From contig NZ_ALOU01000066.1 of assembly GCF_000292345.1 (NCBI RefSeq), positions 1 through 64,000 of the forward strand: a stretch of 64,000 nt of DNA, read 5' to 3'. Below, piece by piece: positions 16,155 through 24,610 of the stretch; the stretch's first letter is position 1; every line of letters begins with the position of its first letter. The notes under the pieces were generated by a model. That model saw nothing but the letters and a program-made list of their open reading frames with translations, had not been told where the DNA came from and ran no database searches. Position numbers and translations under genes: made by a program. This stretch comes from Cupriavidus sp. BIS7 (GTDB taxonomy: Bacteria > Pseudomonadota > Gammaproteobacteria > Burkholderiales > Burkholderiaceae).

Positions 16155-17489
16155 GTGGCGGAAAAGCGGCGTAACTCGGAAGCGACGGGACGGATCGAAC
16201 GGGAAATCGGCGAGCAGGGCGCGCCGCCGCAGGACTCATCGTCGCCCGCGACGCCGGAGCGCGCGAAGCGTGGCAACCGTGCACGCCGGTCCACGCTCAG
16301 CGAGCATTGCGCGCCAGCGGTGGAGCCCGGTGAAGGGCCGGCTCACGAAGCCTATGCGGTCCGCGCGCTGGTGCTGCAGGGCGGCGGCGCGCTCGGTTCG
16401 TACCAGGCTGGCGTCTACCAGGGGCTGGCCGAGGGCGGTATCCATCCCAACTGGATCGCAGGCATTTCGATTGGCGCGCTCAATGCCGCCGTGATCGCCG
16501 GCAATCCGCCGGAGACACGCGTCGAGCAACTGCGCGCATTCTGGGAGTACATCTGCGCGCAGCCGTGGCTGCCCGGGCTGCCGCTGGAGGTGCTCAGTGA
16601 GGCCGCGCCGCTGTGGCCCGAGCCGATGCGCGTCTGGTTCGACAGCATCAACGCGGCGCGCGCCGTGGTCGAAGGCCAGCGCGGATTCTTCACGCCGCGA
16701 GCGATCACCGATCTCTGGGCACGCTTCGAGGACCCCGCTCGCGCCAGCTACTACGACACCGCGCCGCTCAAGGCCACGCTCGAGCGGTTTGTCGATTTCG
16801 ACCGGATCAATCATCCGAAGGAAATGCGCGTGTCCGTCGGGGCGGTCAACGTGCACACCGGCAACTTTGCCTATTTCGACAATACGCGTGTGACGCTGCG
16901 TGCCGAGCATTTCATGGCATCGGGCGCGCTGCCGCCGGGCTTCCCGGCGGTCGAGATCGATGGGGAGTACTACTGGGACGGCGGGCTCGTATCGAACACG
17001 CCGTTGCAGGAAGTACTGACGGCCCAGCCGCGCCGCGACGCGCTGATCTTCCAGGTGGACCTGTGGAGCGCACGCGGCAGGCTGCCGCATAACCTGATGG
17101 ACGTGGCCGAGCGGCAGAAGGATATCCAGTACTCCAGCCGCACGCGCGCGATCACCGACTACATGCGCGAGCAGCAGAACTACCGCCGCATGCTCAGCGA
17201 GCTGATGGCGCTGGTGCCGGAATCAAAACGCAAAGACCCCTCGTACCAGCGCGCGGCCGACCACGCGTGCGACGCGAGGCGAAACGTGATCCAGCTTATC
17301 TATCGCGACAAGTCATTCGAAGGCAGCGCCAAGGACTACCAGTTCGGCGTGCTGACGATGCACGAGCACTGGGCCAGCGGTCTTGAGGACATTCGCGAAA
17401 CCCTCAAACATCCGAAATGGCTGGCGATGCCTGGTCCGGAGCACCCGTTCGTCACGCACGACGTACACCGCGGCGACGGCGAAAAGTAA
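16155..17489 (+). CDS. patatin-like phospholipase family protein
   Basis: A 444-residue patatin-fold acyl hydrolase. The oxyanion hole is VLQGGGALGSYQAGV, the nucleophile Ser is in GISIGALNAA, and the Asp of the Ser-Asp dyad is in YYWDGGLVSNTP. About 70 basic, low-complexity residues precede the catalytic domain. The C-terminal part beginning VDLWSARGRLPHN resembles the DUF3734 extension common in betaproteobacterial patatins. The start is the GTG at 16155 with GGGAG 6 bases upstream. The substrate is unknown; its product could be cytoplasmic or peripheral, as no signal peptide is seen. Confidence 0.83.
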   Translation: MAEKRRNSEATGRIEREIGEQGAPPQDSSSPATPERAKRGNRARRSTLSEHCAPAVEPGEGPAHEAYAVRALVLQGGGALGSYQAGVYQGLAEGGIHPNWIAGISIGALNAAVIAGNPPETRVEQLRAFWEYICAQPWLPGLPLEVLSEAAPLWPEPMRVWFDSINAARAVVEGQRGFFTPRAITDLWARFEDPARASYYDTAPLKATLERFVDFDRINHPKEMRVSVGAVNVHTGNFAYFDNTRVTLRAEHFMASGALPPGFPAVEIDGEYYWDGGLVSNTPLQEVLTAQPRRDALIFQVDLWSARGRLPHNLMDVAERQKDIQYSSRTRAITDYMREQQNYRRMLSELMALVPESKRKDPSYQRAADHACDARRNVIQLIYRDKSFEGSAKDYQFGVLTMHEHWASGLEDIRETLKHPKWLAMPGPEHPFVTHDVHRGDGEK

Positions 17490-17493
17490 GCCG

Positions 17494-17543
17494 GCTCACT
17501 CAAGCCCGCTCACTCAAGCCCGCTCACTCAAGCCCGCTCACTC
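17494..17543. repeat. 14-bp tandem repeat, 3.6 copies
   Basis: GCTCACTCAAGCCC occurs three times in perfect tandem (17494, 17508, 17522), with a partial fourth copy that holds the ppk2 stop codon at 17538-17540. It fills the spacer between the convergent patatin and ppk2 genes. Each unit repeats the TCA (TGA on the minus strand). Confidence 0.9.
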
Positions 17544-18347
17544 CACAACGACCTTCGTCAACTCGGGTTTGGCCGGCGGGTACGCCGGCTTGAGCTTGCG
17601 GAACACTTCGGCAAGGATCTCCGCCACCATCAGGTTGCGATGGGTCTTGGAATCTGCCGGCACGATGTACCACGGGCTCTCGGGCGTGGCCGTGGCGGCA
17701 ATCGCGGCCTCGTAGACCTGCTGGTATTCCTTCCAGTACTTGCGCTCAGCCACGTCCTGCATGTCGAACTTCCAGTGCTTTTGCGGATCTGCGATGCGCG
17801 CCTCGAGCCGCTCCTTCTGTTCGGCCTTCGATATGTGCAGGAAGCATTTGATGATCGTCGTTCCAGTCTCCATGAGCATCTGCTCGAAGGCCCGGATCTG
17901 GCTGTAGCGCCGCAAACACTCGGCTTCGTCGATCCAGCCGTGCACCCGCGTGATCAGCACGTCTTCGTAATGGCTGCGATTGAAGATGGCGATCTCGCCC
18001 TGGCGCGGCACCTGCGCATGCACGCGCCACAGGTAGTCGTGTGAAAGCTCTTCGGCGGTCGGCGCCTTGAAACTGGCCACGCGTACGCCCAGAGGGTCGA
18101 AACTGCGAAAGACCGAACGCACGGTGCCGTCCTTTCCGCTGGTGTCCATGCCCTGCAGGATGATCAGCAGCTTGCGTCGGTGCTCGGCGTAGAAGATGTC
18201 CTGCTCTGCATCGAGGTGCGTCGATAGTTCGCCAAGGCGCGCAATGTCGGCTTCCTTGTTCCCGGAGGAAAGCGGTTTGCTCTGTGCATCGAAATCGGCA
18301 AGCTTGAACTCCTTGCCAGAGGTGATGCAGAAATCTTCCAGTTCCAT
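17538..18347 (-). CDS. ppk2: polyphosphate kinase 2 family protein
   Basis: PPK2 enzymes transfer phosphate between polyphosphate and nucleotides. The 269-residue product has a Walker A loop LQGMDTSGKDGTVRSVF, the lid-like HDYLWRVHAQVPRQGEI, NRSHYEDVLITRVHGW and a C-terminal WYIVPADSKTHRN block. All belong to the one-domain PPK2 group. Its direction (AMP, ADP or GDP phosphorylation) cannot be read from sequence. The ATG at 18347 is preferred since the frame upstream runs into AT-rich non-coding DNA. It is the last core gene before the accessory island. Confidence 0.88.
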   Translation of the reverse strand: MELEDFCITSGKEFKLADFDAQSKPLSSGNKEADIARLGELSTHLDAEQDIFYAEHRRKLLIILQGMDTSGKDGTVRSVFRSFDPLGVRVASFKAPTAEELSHDYLWRVHAQVPRQGEIAIFNRSHYEDVLITRVHGWIDEAECLRRYSQIRAFEQMLMETGTTIIKCFLHISKAEQKERLEARIADPQKHWKFDMQDVAERKYWKEYQQVYEAAIAATATPESPWYIVPADSKTHRNLMVAEILAEVFRKLKPAYPPAKPELTKVVVE

Positions 18348-18479
18348 GGGGGCTCCAGTCGGCCGGTGGCATACAGCCGACATGGTCCGCCATGCCGAAG
18401 GCGTCGTCAATGCGGCCTTCCTCTCCGTCCTTCTCGCGACCCGCGCCCCGGTTGGCATCGGAATCTTTAAGAAAAATCT

Positions 18480-18535
18480 GAAAATAACAAGTTATCGATT
18501 TTCTTATTGCGACGATATTTGGATTGATGATCGTC
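18480..18535. promoter_or_regulatory. AT-rich leader with two dyads at the island edge
   Basis: The 290 bases between ppk2 and the next gene turn AT-rich at about 18460. Two inverted repeats are visible: GAAAAT ... ATTTTC around AACAAGTT (18480-18503), and GACGAT ... ATCGTC (18511-18535). They are the most regulator-site-like sequences upstream of the biosynthetic operon and contrast with the GC-rich surroundings. No regulator is identified. Confidence 0.45.
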
Positions 18536-18638
18536 AAAGATAAGAATTTTGGGATATGCGGCGTGTTGCGTGATGCTAATCTGGGCTGCCGTCATTTCCT
18601 TATTGGGCCGCCAGATTTGAAAGCTGCGAGTGAATCCC

Positions 18639-19022
18639 ATGAGACACCTGGTAAGCGACGACAAATGGAGAATGGACGATGCCCTATGGGGAAAAATCAG
18701 CCGTTTCCTGCCCGCATGCGAGGTGCGCAGAAACCGGCGGCCGCGTACGGACGATCGCATCATCATGGACGCCATTCTTTTCGTGCTGCGCTCGAACTGT
18801 CACTGGAAGGCGCTCGATCAACATCGTTTGAGTTCCGGCAGCACGGTTCACCGCCGGTTTCGCGAGTGGGTGAAGGCCGGAGTTTTCGAAGAAATGCGTC
18901 GTGCCGGAGTGCTGAATATCGAAGCCCTCAGGAATATTGACTGGACTCGTGTGGAGTGCCACTCAAAGGCACGAAGAATACGATCATCCGAATCAGATAA
19001 TCGAAATCTCTCCAGAGGATAA
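18639..19022 (+). pseudogene. IS5-type transposase N-terminal remnant (or domesticated DNA-binding protein)
   Basis: A 127-residue frame matching the N-terminal DNA-binding region of IS5-family transposases (DUF4096-like): DALWGKISRFLP, RTDDRIIMDAILFVLRSN, then STVHRRFREWVKAGVFEEMR. The catalytic DDE domain is missing; after RVECHSKARR the sequence ends within 20 unrelated residues. No inverted repeats or second frame are seen nearby, so this is not a complete element. It could be a transposition scar marking the island edge, or a retained DNA-binding protein regulating the operon that begins 51 bases later. Confidence 0.65.
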
Positions 19023-19072
19023 GAAAAATCCTATCTACATATTCGTAGCACGTTCTTGAAAAGGATCCGAGC

Positions 19073-20335
19073 ATGACCATAGACGTCCAGGCCAAGTCCA
19101 TCGCTGTTATTCCGGAAATCGGACGGAAAAGGCGGAAATCGGTGTCGGCGCTTCATGATGCCGCCAACGGAGTGGAAGATGGTGCAGTGGCGCTCTGGTA
19201 TGACACGCGGGCGCTGGATTCACTTGATGTCGATCTTCGCATCGCGCTCATTGCGAAGATCGCCGAGACCGGGTTCAACGGCGTACTGCTGTATCCCCAG
19301 AACTGGGAGGATCTTGCCGAGGCGTTCTCTTCCGAAGTCGTCAAGATCTTCAATGTGGCAGATCCGGAGGAATGGGAGGCCGCCCGGAGCTTCTACGCGG
19401 GCTTCGCTCAAAGGGGTAACGCCATGCCCTTTGCGGCAAGCGCGGATGTCGCCGTTCTCTCGCTGGCCGCCCACGCAGGGTGGCGCACTTGCTTGCGCAA
19501 ACACGTCGACGATGCCGCTACCCTCGGTGAATCGTTCCAGGAGGGGGCGCAACACGATGCCGTCATGGTGTCGTTCAAGGACCCGACGAACATTCCGCTC
19601 GAACTGGTCATTGCCGAACTTCACGGTACCGATGTGCGCCTGGTCAAGGAGGTCGGCGTGGACATCGATGACGCGGTCATCGCGCTCGGCGTGCTTGAGC
19701 TTGGCAGCGATGGCGTGATCGTGCAGTTCGACGAACCGGCCCAGTTCGACGACTTCCGCACGCGGCTCACGGCCGTCAGCAATCCACCCATGCAGATCCA
19801 GGTGGGAACCGTGGTGGCAACGCGGCATCTCGGGCTCGGCTATCGCGCCTGCATCGACACTACCCACATGTTTGCGCCGGACGAGGGGCTGCTGGTGGGC
19901 TCGACTTCCACGGGCGGCATTCTGTGTTGTCCGGAGGTGTTCCATCTTCCCTATATGGAGCTTCGACCTTTCCGCATCAACGCGGCTGCCGTGCATAGCT
20001 ACGTCTTTCATGCCAACGATCGCACGAACTACATCAGCGAACTGAAGGCGGGCTCCCAGGTTACGGCCGTCAGTGCATCCGGACACTGCCGGCAAGTCTA
20101 CGTTGGCCGCGTCAAGACCGAAATCCGGCCTCTGCTGTTGATAGAGGTCCGATTCGATGACGGCCACATGGTCAACATCGTGATGCAGGACGACTGGCAC
20201 GTGCGGATCTTCTCCGCAGATGCGCGGCCGTGCCACATCACCGAACTGCGCCCCGGAGACAAGGTGCTGGGCTTCACGACGCAGCCGGGGCGCCATGTGG
20301 GCGTGCAGGTCGACGAACACATCATTGAATGCTGA
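19073..20335 (+). CDS. 3-dehydroquinate synthase II family (AroB'/GriH-like)
   Basis: A 420-residue protein of the archaeal-type DHQ synthase II family, unrelated to ordinary AroB. In archaea it converts an amino-dideoxy-heptulosonate to dehydroquinate; in Streptomyces griseus the homologue GriH makes 3-amino-4-hydroxybenzoate. Family blocks are TGFNGVLLYPQNWEDL, VGTVVATRHLGLGYRACIDT, GLLVGSTSTGGILCCPEVF and RPFRINAAAVHSYV. The first 30 residues are extra. The partner aldolase is the eighth gene downstream in the same unit. The organism presumably has a normal shikimate route, so a secondary-metabolite role is the likelier reading. The next gene overlaps its stop (TGATG). Confidence 0.85.
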   Translation: MTIDVQAKSIAVIPEIGRKRRKSVSALHDAANGVEDGAVALWYDTRALDSLDVDLRIALIAKIAETGFNGVLLYPQNWEDLAEAFSSEVVKIFNVADPEEWEAARSFYAGFAQRGNAMPFAASADVAVLSLAAHAGWRTCLRKHVDDAATLGESFQEGAQHDAVMVSFKDPTNIPLELVIAELHGTDVRLVKEVGVDIDDAVIALGVLELGSDGVIVQFDEPAQFDDFRTRLTAVSNPPMQIQVGTVVATRHLGLGYRACIDTTHMFAPDEGLLVGSTSTGGILCCPEVFHLPYMELRPFRINAAAVHSYVFHANDRTNYISELKAGSQVTAVSASGHCRQVYVGRVKTEIRPLLLIEVRFDDGHMVNIVMQDDWHVRIFSADARPCHITELRPGDKVLGFTTQPGRHVGVQVDEHIIEC

Positions 20336-21438
20336 TGCCCAGGATTCTTCTGACCGGCGCGACGGGATTCGTTGGCAGCGTGCTGGCCACGATGCTGCTG
20401 GCGCGGGGCGTGCAGGTCACGGCAATTTCGCGGCGTGACACTGCCGGCTACCGTACCCTTGCGGCCATCCTCGAGGCTGCCAGGGGGTGTGGCATCCGCT
20501 TCACGGCGGAAATGGCCGACCGCCTTCGGACGTTCGACATGGGTGATCGGGCGCTCTCCGAATCGCTCGATGACATGGCGATCGACGACATCGATGCCGT
20601 CTGGCACTGCGCTGCCGACATGAGCCACTCGGGCCTTCGGCTGACGCAGGCGTTCAATACGAATGTCTGCGAAACCGCGGCGCTATATCGCTGGGCATCG
20701 ACAAAGCTACCGCGCTGCAAACGCTTCTACCACATGTCGACGGCATACACGGCGGGCATGCGTGGGGGAGCCACCGAGGAGCAGCTACACGCGGGGCAAC
20801 GGCTGGTGAACGCATACCAGGTCACCAAATGGGCAGCGGAACAGGCACTGCACACGCTGCACGCGGCCTGCAATCTGCCAGTGACACTGTTTCGCCCAAC
20901 GATTGTCGTCGGGCACAGCCAGTCAGGATGGACGCGCCGCAACGGCTTTGGCTTCTACATGTTCGTGGAGGCGGTGGAGGCAGCGCGGGCGGCGGGGCAA
21001 ACGCGAGTCGCCTATGACATGCCTGATGGTCCGTGCATCGACCTGATCACGGTGGATAGCCTTGTTCGCGACGCCGTCGATCTGACATTGCAGGAGCATG
21101 ATCGCGGCAATTTCGAAGTGTTCCATTGCGCAGGTGGCAGGTCGATGTCCTCCCGCGACATGCTGTCGATGATCGGCGACCTGCTGGGCGTACAGATTGT
21201 CTCAGCACCGGCGGAAAGCTCTCACGACCGCGTTTTCGCGCGAGCAGTAGGACCAAACCGTCCGTTCGCCGAGATGGACTGGGACTTCCGGCGCACGCGG
21301 CTCGATGCTGTGCTCGGCCGTGACTCGGGTGCGGAGCCCGTGTGCACAACCCAGTTGCGCAAGTTGATTCTCTGGTACGTCGATGCCATTCGGTCGGCGG
21401 GGGATGGCGCAGTCGTACCGGCGGAGGCCGCCGGATGA
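20335..21438 (+). CDS. extended SDR, thioester-reductase/epimerase-like
   Basis: A 367-residue NAD(P)-binding extended SDR. The cofactor loop is ILLTGATGFVGSVLA, the catalytic Tyr/Lys is in NAYQVTKWAAEQAL, and VTLFRPTIVVGHSQSG follows. The wording WHCAADMSHSGL and YHMSTAYTAG resembles thioester reductase and fatty-acyl-reductase domains more than sugar epimerases. It may reduce an activated acyl group, but sequence alone does not exclude a sugar substrate. The start is coupled to the upstream gene (TGATG), and its stop overlaps the next start (ATGA). Confidence 0.7.
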   Translation: MPRILLTGATGFVGSVLATMLLARGVQVTAISRRDTAGYRTLAAILEAARGCGIRFTAEMADRLRTFDMGDRALSESLDDMAIDDIDAVWHCAADMSHSGLRLTQAFNTNVCETAALYRWASTKLPRCKRFYHMSTAYTAGMRGGATEEQLHAGQRLVNAYQVTKWAAEQALHTLHAACNLPVTLFRPTIVVGHSQSGWTRRNGFGFYMFVEAVEAARAAGQTRVAYDMPDGPCIDLITVDSLVRDAVDLTLQEHDRGNFEVFHCAGGRSMSSRDMLSMIGDLLGVQIVSAPAESSHDRVFARAVGPNRPFAEMDWDFRRTRLDAVLGRDSGAEPVCTTQLRKLILWYVDAIRSAGDGAVVPAEAAG

Positions 21439-22820
21439 CTGCCGTGCCTCGCCATCTCACCAACAATCCCCTGGCACCGACGGATGCGCTGACCTCCGCA
21501 TTCGTCCAACTGGTGCGTTTGGAAAACACCAACACCAACCAGATCGTAGTGGTGCGGGGCATTCTGGATGCCCAACGACTGTCGGCTGCGGTGCGCCGCG
21601 CCGCACAGTCCTTCCCCCTGCTTCGTGCGCGTCATTCTGCCGCCCCCGATGCAAGGCCGCCCCTGGAATGGGCGCCGCTTGGCGTTTCGCTCCATGACTG
21701 GGACGGACCATGCGATCTCCATGACGCGGCATTCCGGGGCATGCTGATGACGTTGAGCCGCAGCAACCGCCTGGATTGGTTGCGCCGGCCTCCGATCCAG
21801 GTCTACCTGATCCTCGCACGGGATGGGCAGTCCTCATGTGTGTACCTGACGAGCGCGCATGCGGTGGCGGATGCGCGCAGCGACTGCCTGCTGCTGGCGC
21901 GCATCATGAAAGAGTTTGCGGCGAACGAAGGCGCGGATGAGCGTTCGCAAGTGGCGAAGGAAGAGCACGGATTCGCAACGCTACAAGCGATCTTGCCTGC
22001 GTGGTACACGCCCCATGCACGGTTGCGTCGCCTGGTTAGTGCGGGCTGCAGCATTGCGCGGGACATTCTGCGAAGCGACCAGCGTCTGGTGTGCAAGCGG
22101 GCGCCCGATGTCCCGCATTCCGACATCGATTTTTTCCAGAGTCTGGTGGACGCGGAGACCGCAGCTGCCATCAGGTACGCTTCCAGGTATGCGGGCGTCA
22201 CCATCAACACCCTGTTCCTTGCGGCCCTCATTCGGCTGGTTGAGCGCAGCGGCGCACGACCGATGACACGCGTGACTTGCGCACTCAGTCTGCGCAACAG
22301 CCTTGACGCCGTCTACGACCAATCATTTCGGAATTACCTTCTCCCGATCACGGTACGCGCACCCCGCGGAATGACCGACGCCGACCTGGTTGGTCACGTG
22401 CACGAGGCGATGGATGCCGCCAGGCGTCCGGGGGCGCTGCAGCGAGAACTAGGCCGCCTGGAGTGCATGACACAGTCCGTTGCCATGCCTGTTCTCGATC
22501 CGCTCACCCGTATCGTGATCGGGCGAGCGCAGGGCACCAATGCGTGCCTCTCGAATCCTGGTGTGATCCGGGAAGACCTGTCCGGATTCGGCCCGGCCCA
22601 CCCGACCCTGCAGTACGTAGGGTTCGGTTGCCTGCTCGAACCCTACGACTTCGTTCTGTACCCGCCGACCGTCAATGGCCGGTTGCAGCTCGACGTGGTG
22701 TATCGACGTGCAGCATTCCGCGATATTCGCAAGGAACTCGTCGAACCCTATCGCAAGGAGTTGCTGGGGCTGTTGCGTTCGGTGAGCGCAGCCTTCACCG
22801 CCGAAGCCAAGACCATATGA
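21435..22820 (+). CDS. free-standing condensation/acyltransferase-like protein
   Basis: A 461-residue protein with the fold of NRPS condensation domains, PapA acyltransferases and wax-ester synthases. The active-site motif is TSAHAVADARSD, an HxxxD with His at about residue 142 and Asp at about 146; the second His of the NRPS HHxxxDG form is replaced by Ala and the Gly by Ala. The second half has VTINTLFLAALIRLVERSG and CALSLRNSL, typical of the acceptor-side lobe. It probably joins an activated acyl group to an amine or hydroxyl. It lies between the SDR and the acyl ligase with ATGA overlaps on both sides. Confidence 0.7.
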   Translation: MTAVPRHLTNNPLAPTDALTSAFVQLVRLENTNTNQIVVVRGILDAQRLSAAVRRAAQSFPLLRARHSAAPDARPPLEWAPLGVSLHDWDGPCDLHDAAFRGMLMTLSRSNRLDWLRRPPIQVYLILARDGQSSCVYLTSAHAVADARSDCLLLARIMKEFAANEGADERSQVAKEEHGFATLQAILPAWYTPHARLRRLVSAGCSIARDILRSDQRLVCKRAPDVPHSDIDFFQSLVDAETAAAIRYASRYAGVTINTLFLAALIRLVERSGARPMTRVTCALSLRNSLDAVYDQSFRNYLLPITVRAPRGMTDADLVGHVHEAMDAARRPGALQRELGRLECMTQSVAMPVLDPLTRIVIGRAQGTNACLSNPGVIREDLSGFGPAHPTLQYVGFGCLLEPYDFVLYPPTVNGRLQLDVVYRRAAFRDIRKELVEPYRKELLGLLRSVSAAFTAEAKTI

Positions 22821-24610
22821 CGCCGATTCAAATCATAGGCTGTATCGCGCTGGGCGCAATCGTGATCTACATGCTGCACGTCATGCGAGAGCTAGGCGTT
22901 GCAGGCCGGCTTGCCAGTCTGCGATTTGCGCGCGCCCCCCATTTCGAGATTCTTGTGCGCGCGGCTCGTCATCATCCCAACCGCATCGTGGCGGAACTTG
23001 ACGCACCGCTGTCATGGCAGCCACGTGTGAATGGGCGGGAGCACGATACACGTGAATGGTCTGCAGGAGCGATTCACAATGTCGTCTGTCAGCTTGCCGG
23101 AGTGCTGAACGGGCAGGCGGTTTCGGCGAATGATCGTGTGGCCATCTACAAGGAGAATGCATTCGACATTTTCCTTTTCGCAGCGGCAAGCAACTGGATT
23201 GGTGCGATTGCTGCCCCGATCAATGCAAACCTGGACCCAGCCATCGCTGGCCCATACATCGCTCGGCTTGATGCCACGGTGCTGGTAACGGACCGCAACG
23301 GTCTGGCACGATTGGAATCCGCCGGTCTGCAGCATTGCGGCGTACGAACGATCATCGTCGTCGATGGGGGCCTGGAGGACGCACGTACGACGCGGGAAGG
23401 GATCCGCATCGATGCGCTTTGCAAACTGCTTGGAACGCCCATGACGGCGGTAAAGGCATCGCCATGCGGCGCGGATGACATCGCCTTCATCTTCCATACT
23501 TCCGGCACGACGGGCGTGCCAAAGGGGGTCATGGTGTCGGCGGGCGGCCTGGTGCAGGCGTTGCGCTCGGTGCTGAAGTTCAATCTGGTATCGAAGCGTG
23601 ACCACGCGTATTTCGCGCTACCCATGAACCATCAGGTCGCGCATCTTTACACGTATGCGGTACTTCTACTTGGCTTGCGGACCTGCTTCGGCACCCGGAT
23701 GGACCCGGTGCACGCACTCCAGACCATCGCGGACAGGCGCGTCACGGCGTTCTTCGGGTTTCCGATCACGTTCACGCGCATGATGGCGTGCGACCCAAGC
23801 CGCTACGACCTTTCGTCGATCCGGATCTGGGGAACGACGGCTGATGCGATTCACGAGGTTCAGCAACGCGAGTTCGTCAAATACGGAAGTTTCTTTCGCC
23901 GCCTGTGCATACCCCGGGATGGGGCGGTGTTTTCCGATGGGCTCGGCTCGACCGAGGTCGGCATCGCGGCCTTGTGGCGTCTTGTGACACCGTGGACGCG
24001 CAAGTACGGCCGTCGTGTCGGGCGTCCGACGCCAGGTGGCCCGCGTGTGAAGGTAGTGGACGAAGCGGGGCGTCCGGTGGCGCGCTCCCAGCCCGGCCGG
24101 TTGATGATCAAGGGACCCGCGATGTTCCGCGGGTACTGGAATGCGCACGACCTGTTGATGAAGGCCTCGCGGGATGGATGGTGGTTCACGGGCGACATCG
24201 TCATGCAATTGCCGGAAGGCGATTTCGTTCACCTGGACCGGGAAGTCGATGTCATTCACGGCAAGGCCCACCTCACATACACGCTGCCCATTGAGGAGGC
24301 GCTGCTCAAGCATCCTGCCGTGCTGGACGTCAGCGTGTTTGGCGTGATCAACGCCGATGGAACCGCCGTACCCGCGGCAGTTGTAGCCCTGCATTCGGGC
24401 GTGCCTGCTGAAGCCGGAGCCAGACTTCGGGACGAATGGAATGCGATGCTGCCGTCAAGGGACCGGCTTGCGCATGTATGGATCGAAGACTGGGCATCGT
24501 TTCCGATCGGCGCTACTGGCAAGACGCTGCGGCGCAAGCTGCGGGAGCGCTATCCGGGGCTACCTGAGTTCAAGGAACATGTCCCTGCAGCCAATGCGGG
24601 GGACGCGTGA
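22817..24610 (+). CDS. membrane-anchored AMP-dependent acyl ligase
   Basis: A 597-residue ANL-superfamily enzyme that should activate a carboxylic acid as its adenylate or CoA ester. Residues 4-22 (IQIIGCIALGAIVIYMLHVM) form a transmembrane anchor, unusual for soluble ligases. Core motifs: FHTSGTTGVPKGVMV at about 226-240, GLGSTEVG, WWFTGDIV, and the C-terminal FPIGATGKTLRRKL with the catalytic Lys. The anchor suggests a lipid substrate or membrane-coupled product. No carrier protein is encoded nearby, so CoA is the probable acceptor. It overlaps the genes on both sides. Confidence 0.82.
   Translation: MTPIQIIGCIALGAIVIYMLHVMRELGVAGRLASLRFARAPHFEILVRAARHHPNRIVAELDAPLSWQPRVNGREHDTREWSAGAIHNVVCQLAGVLNGQAVSANDRVAIYKENAFDIFLFAAASNWIGAIAAPINANLDPAIAGPYIARLDATVLVTDRNGLARLESAGLQHCGVRTIIVVDGGLEDARTTREGIRIDALCKLLGTPMTAVKASPCGADDIAFIFHTSGTTGVPKGVMVSAGGLVQALRSVLKFNLVSKRDHAYFALPMNHQVAHLYTYAVLLLGLRTCFGTRMDPVHALQTIADRRVTAFFGFPITFTRMMACDPSRYDLSSIRIWGTTADAIHEVQQREFVKYGSFFRRLCIPRDGAVFSDGLGSTEVGIAALWRLVTPWTRKYGRRVGRPTPGGPRVKVVDEAGRPVARSQPGRLMIKGPAMFRGYWNAHDLLMKASRDGWWFTGDIVMQLPEGDFVHLDREVDVIHGKAHLTYTLPIEEALLKHPAVLDVSVFGVINADGTAVPAAVVALHSGVPAEAGARLRDEWNAMLPSRDRLAHVWIEDWASFPIGATGKTLRRKLRERYPGLPEFKEHVPAANAGDA

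Noticed and set aside
17494..17543. A CRISPR array
   Set aside because: The units are contiguous 14-mers without spacers, and no cas gene is present. The same holds for the arrays at 32354 and 39407.
18639..19022. A complete insertion sequence
   Set aside because: No catalytic DDE domain, no second frame and no terminal inverted repeats could be found around the fragment.
19073..20335. Reading the DHQ synthase II homologue as the organism's shikimate enzyme
   Set aside because: It sits in an accessory operon with ligases and an exporter, beside its aldolase partner; betaproteobacteria use ordinary AroB. The ordinary gene is not in this window, so this remains an inference.
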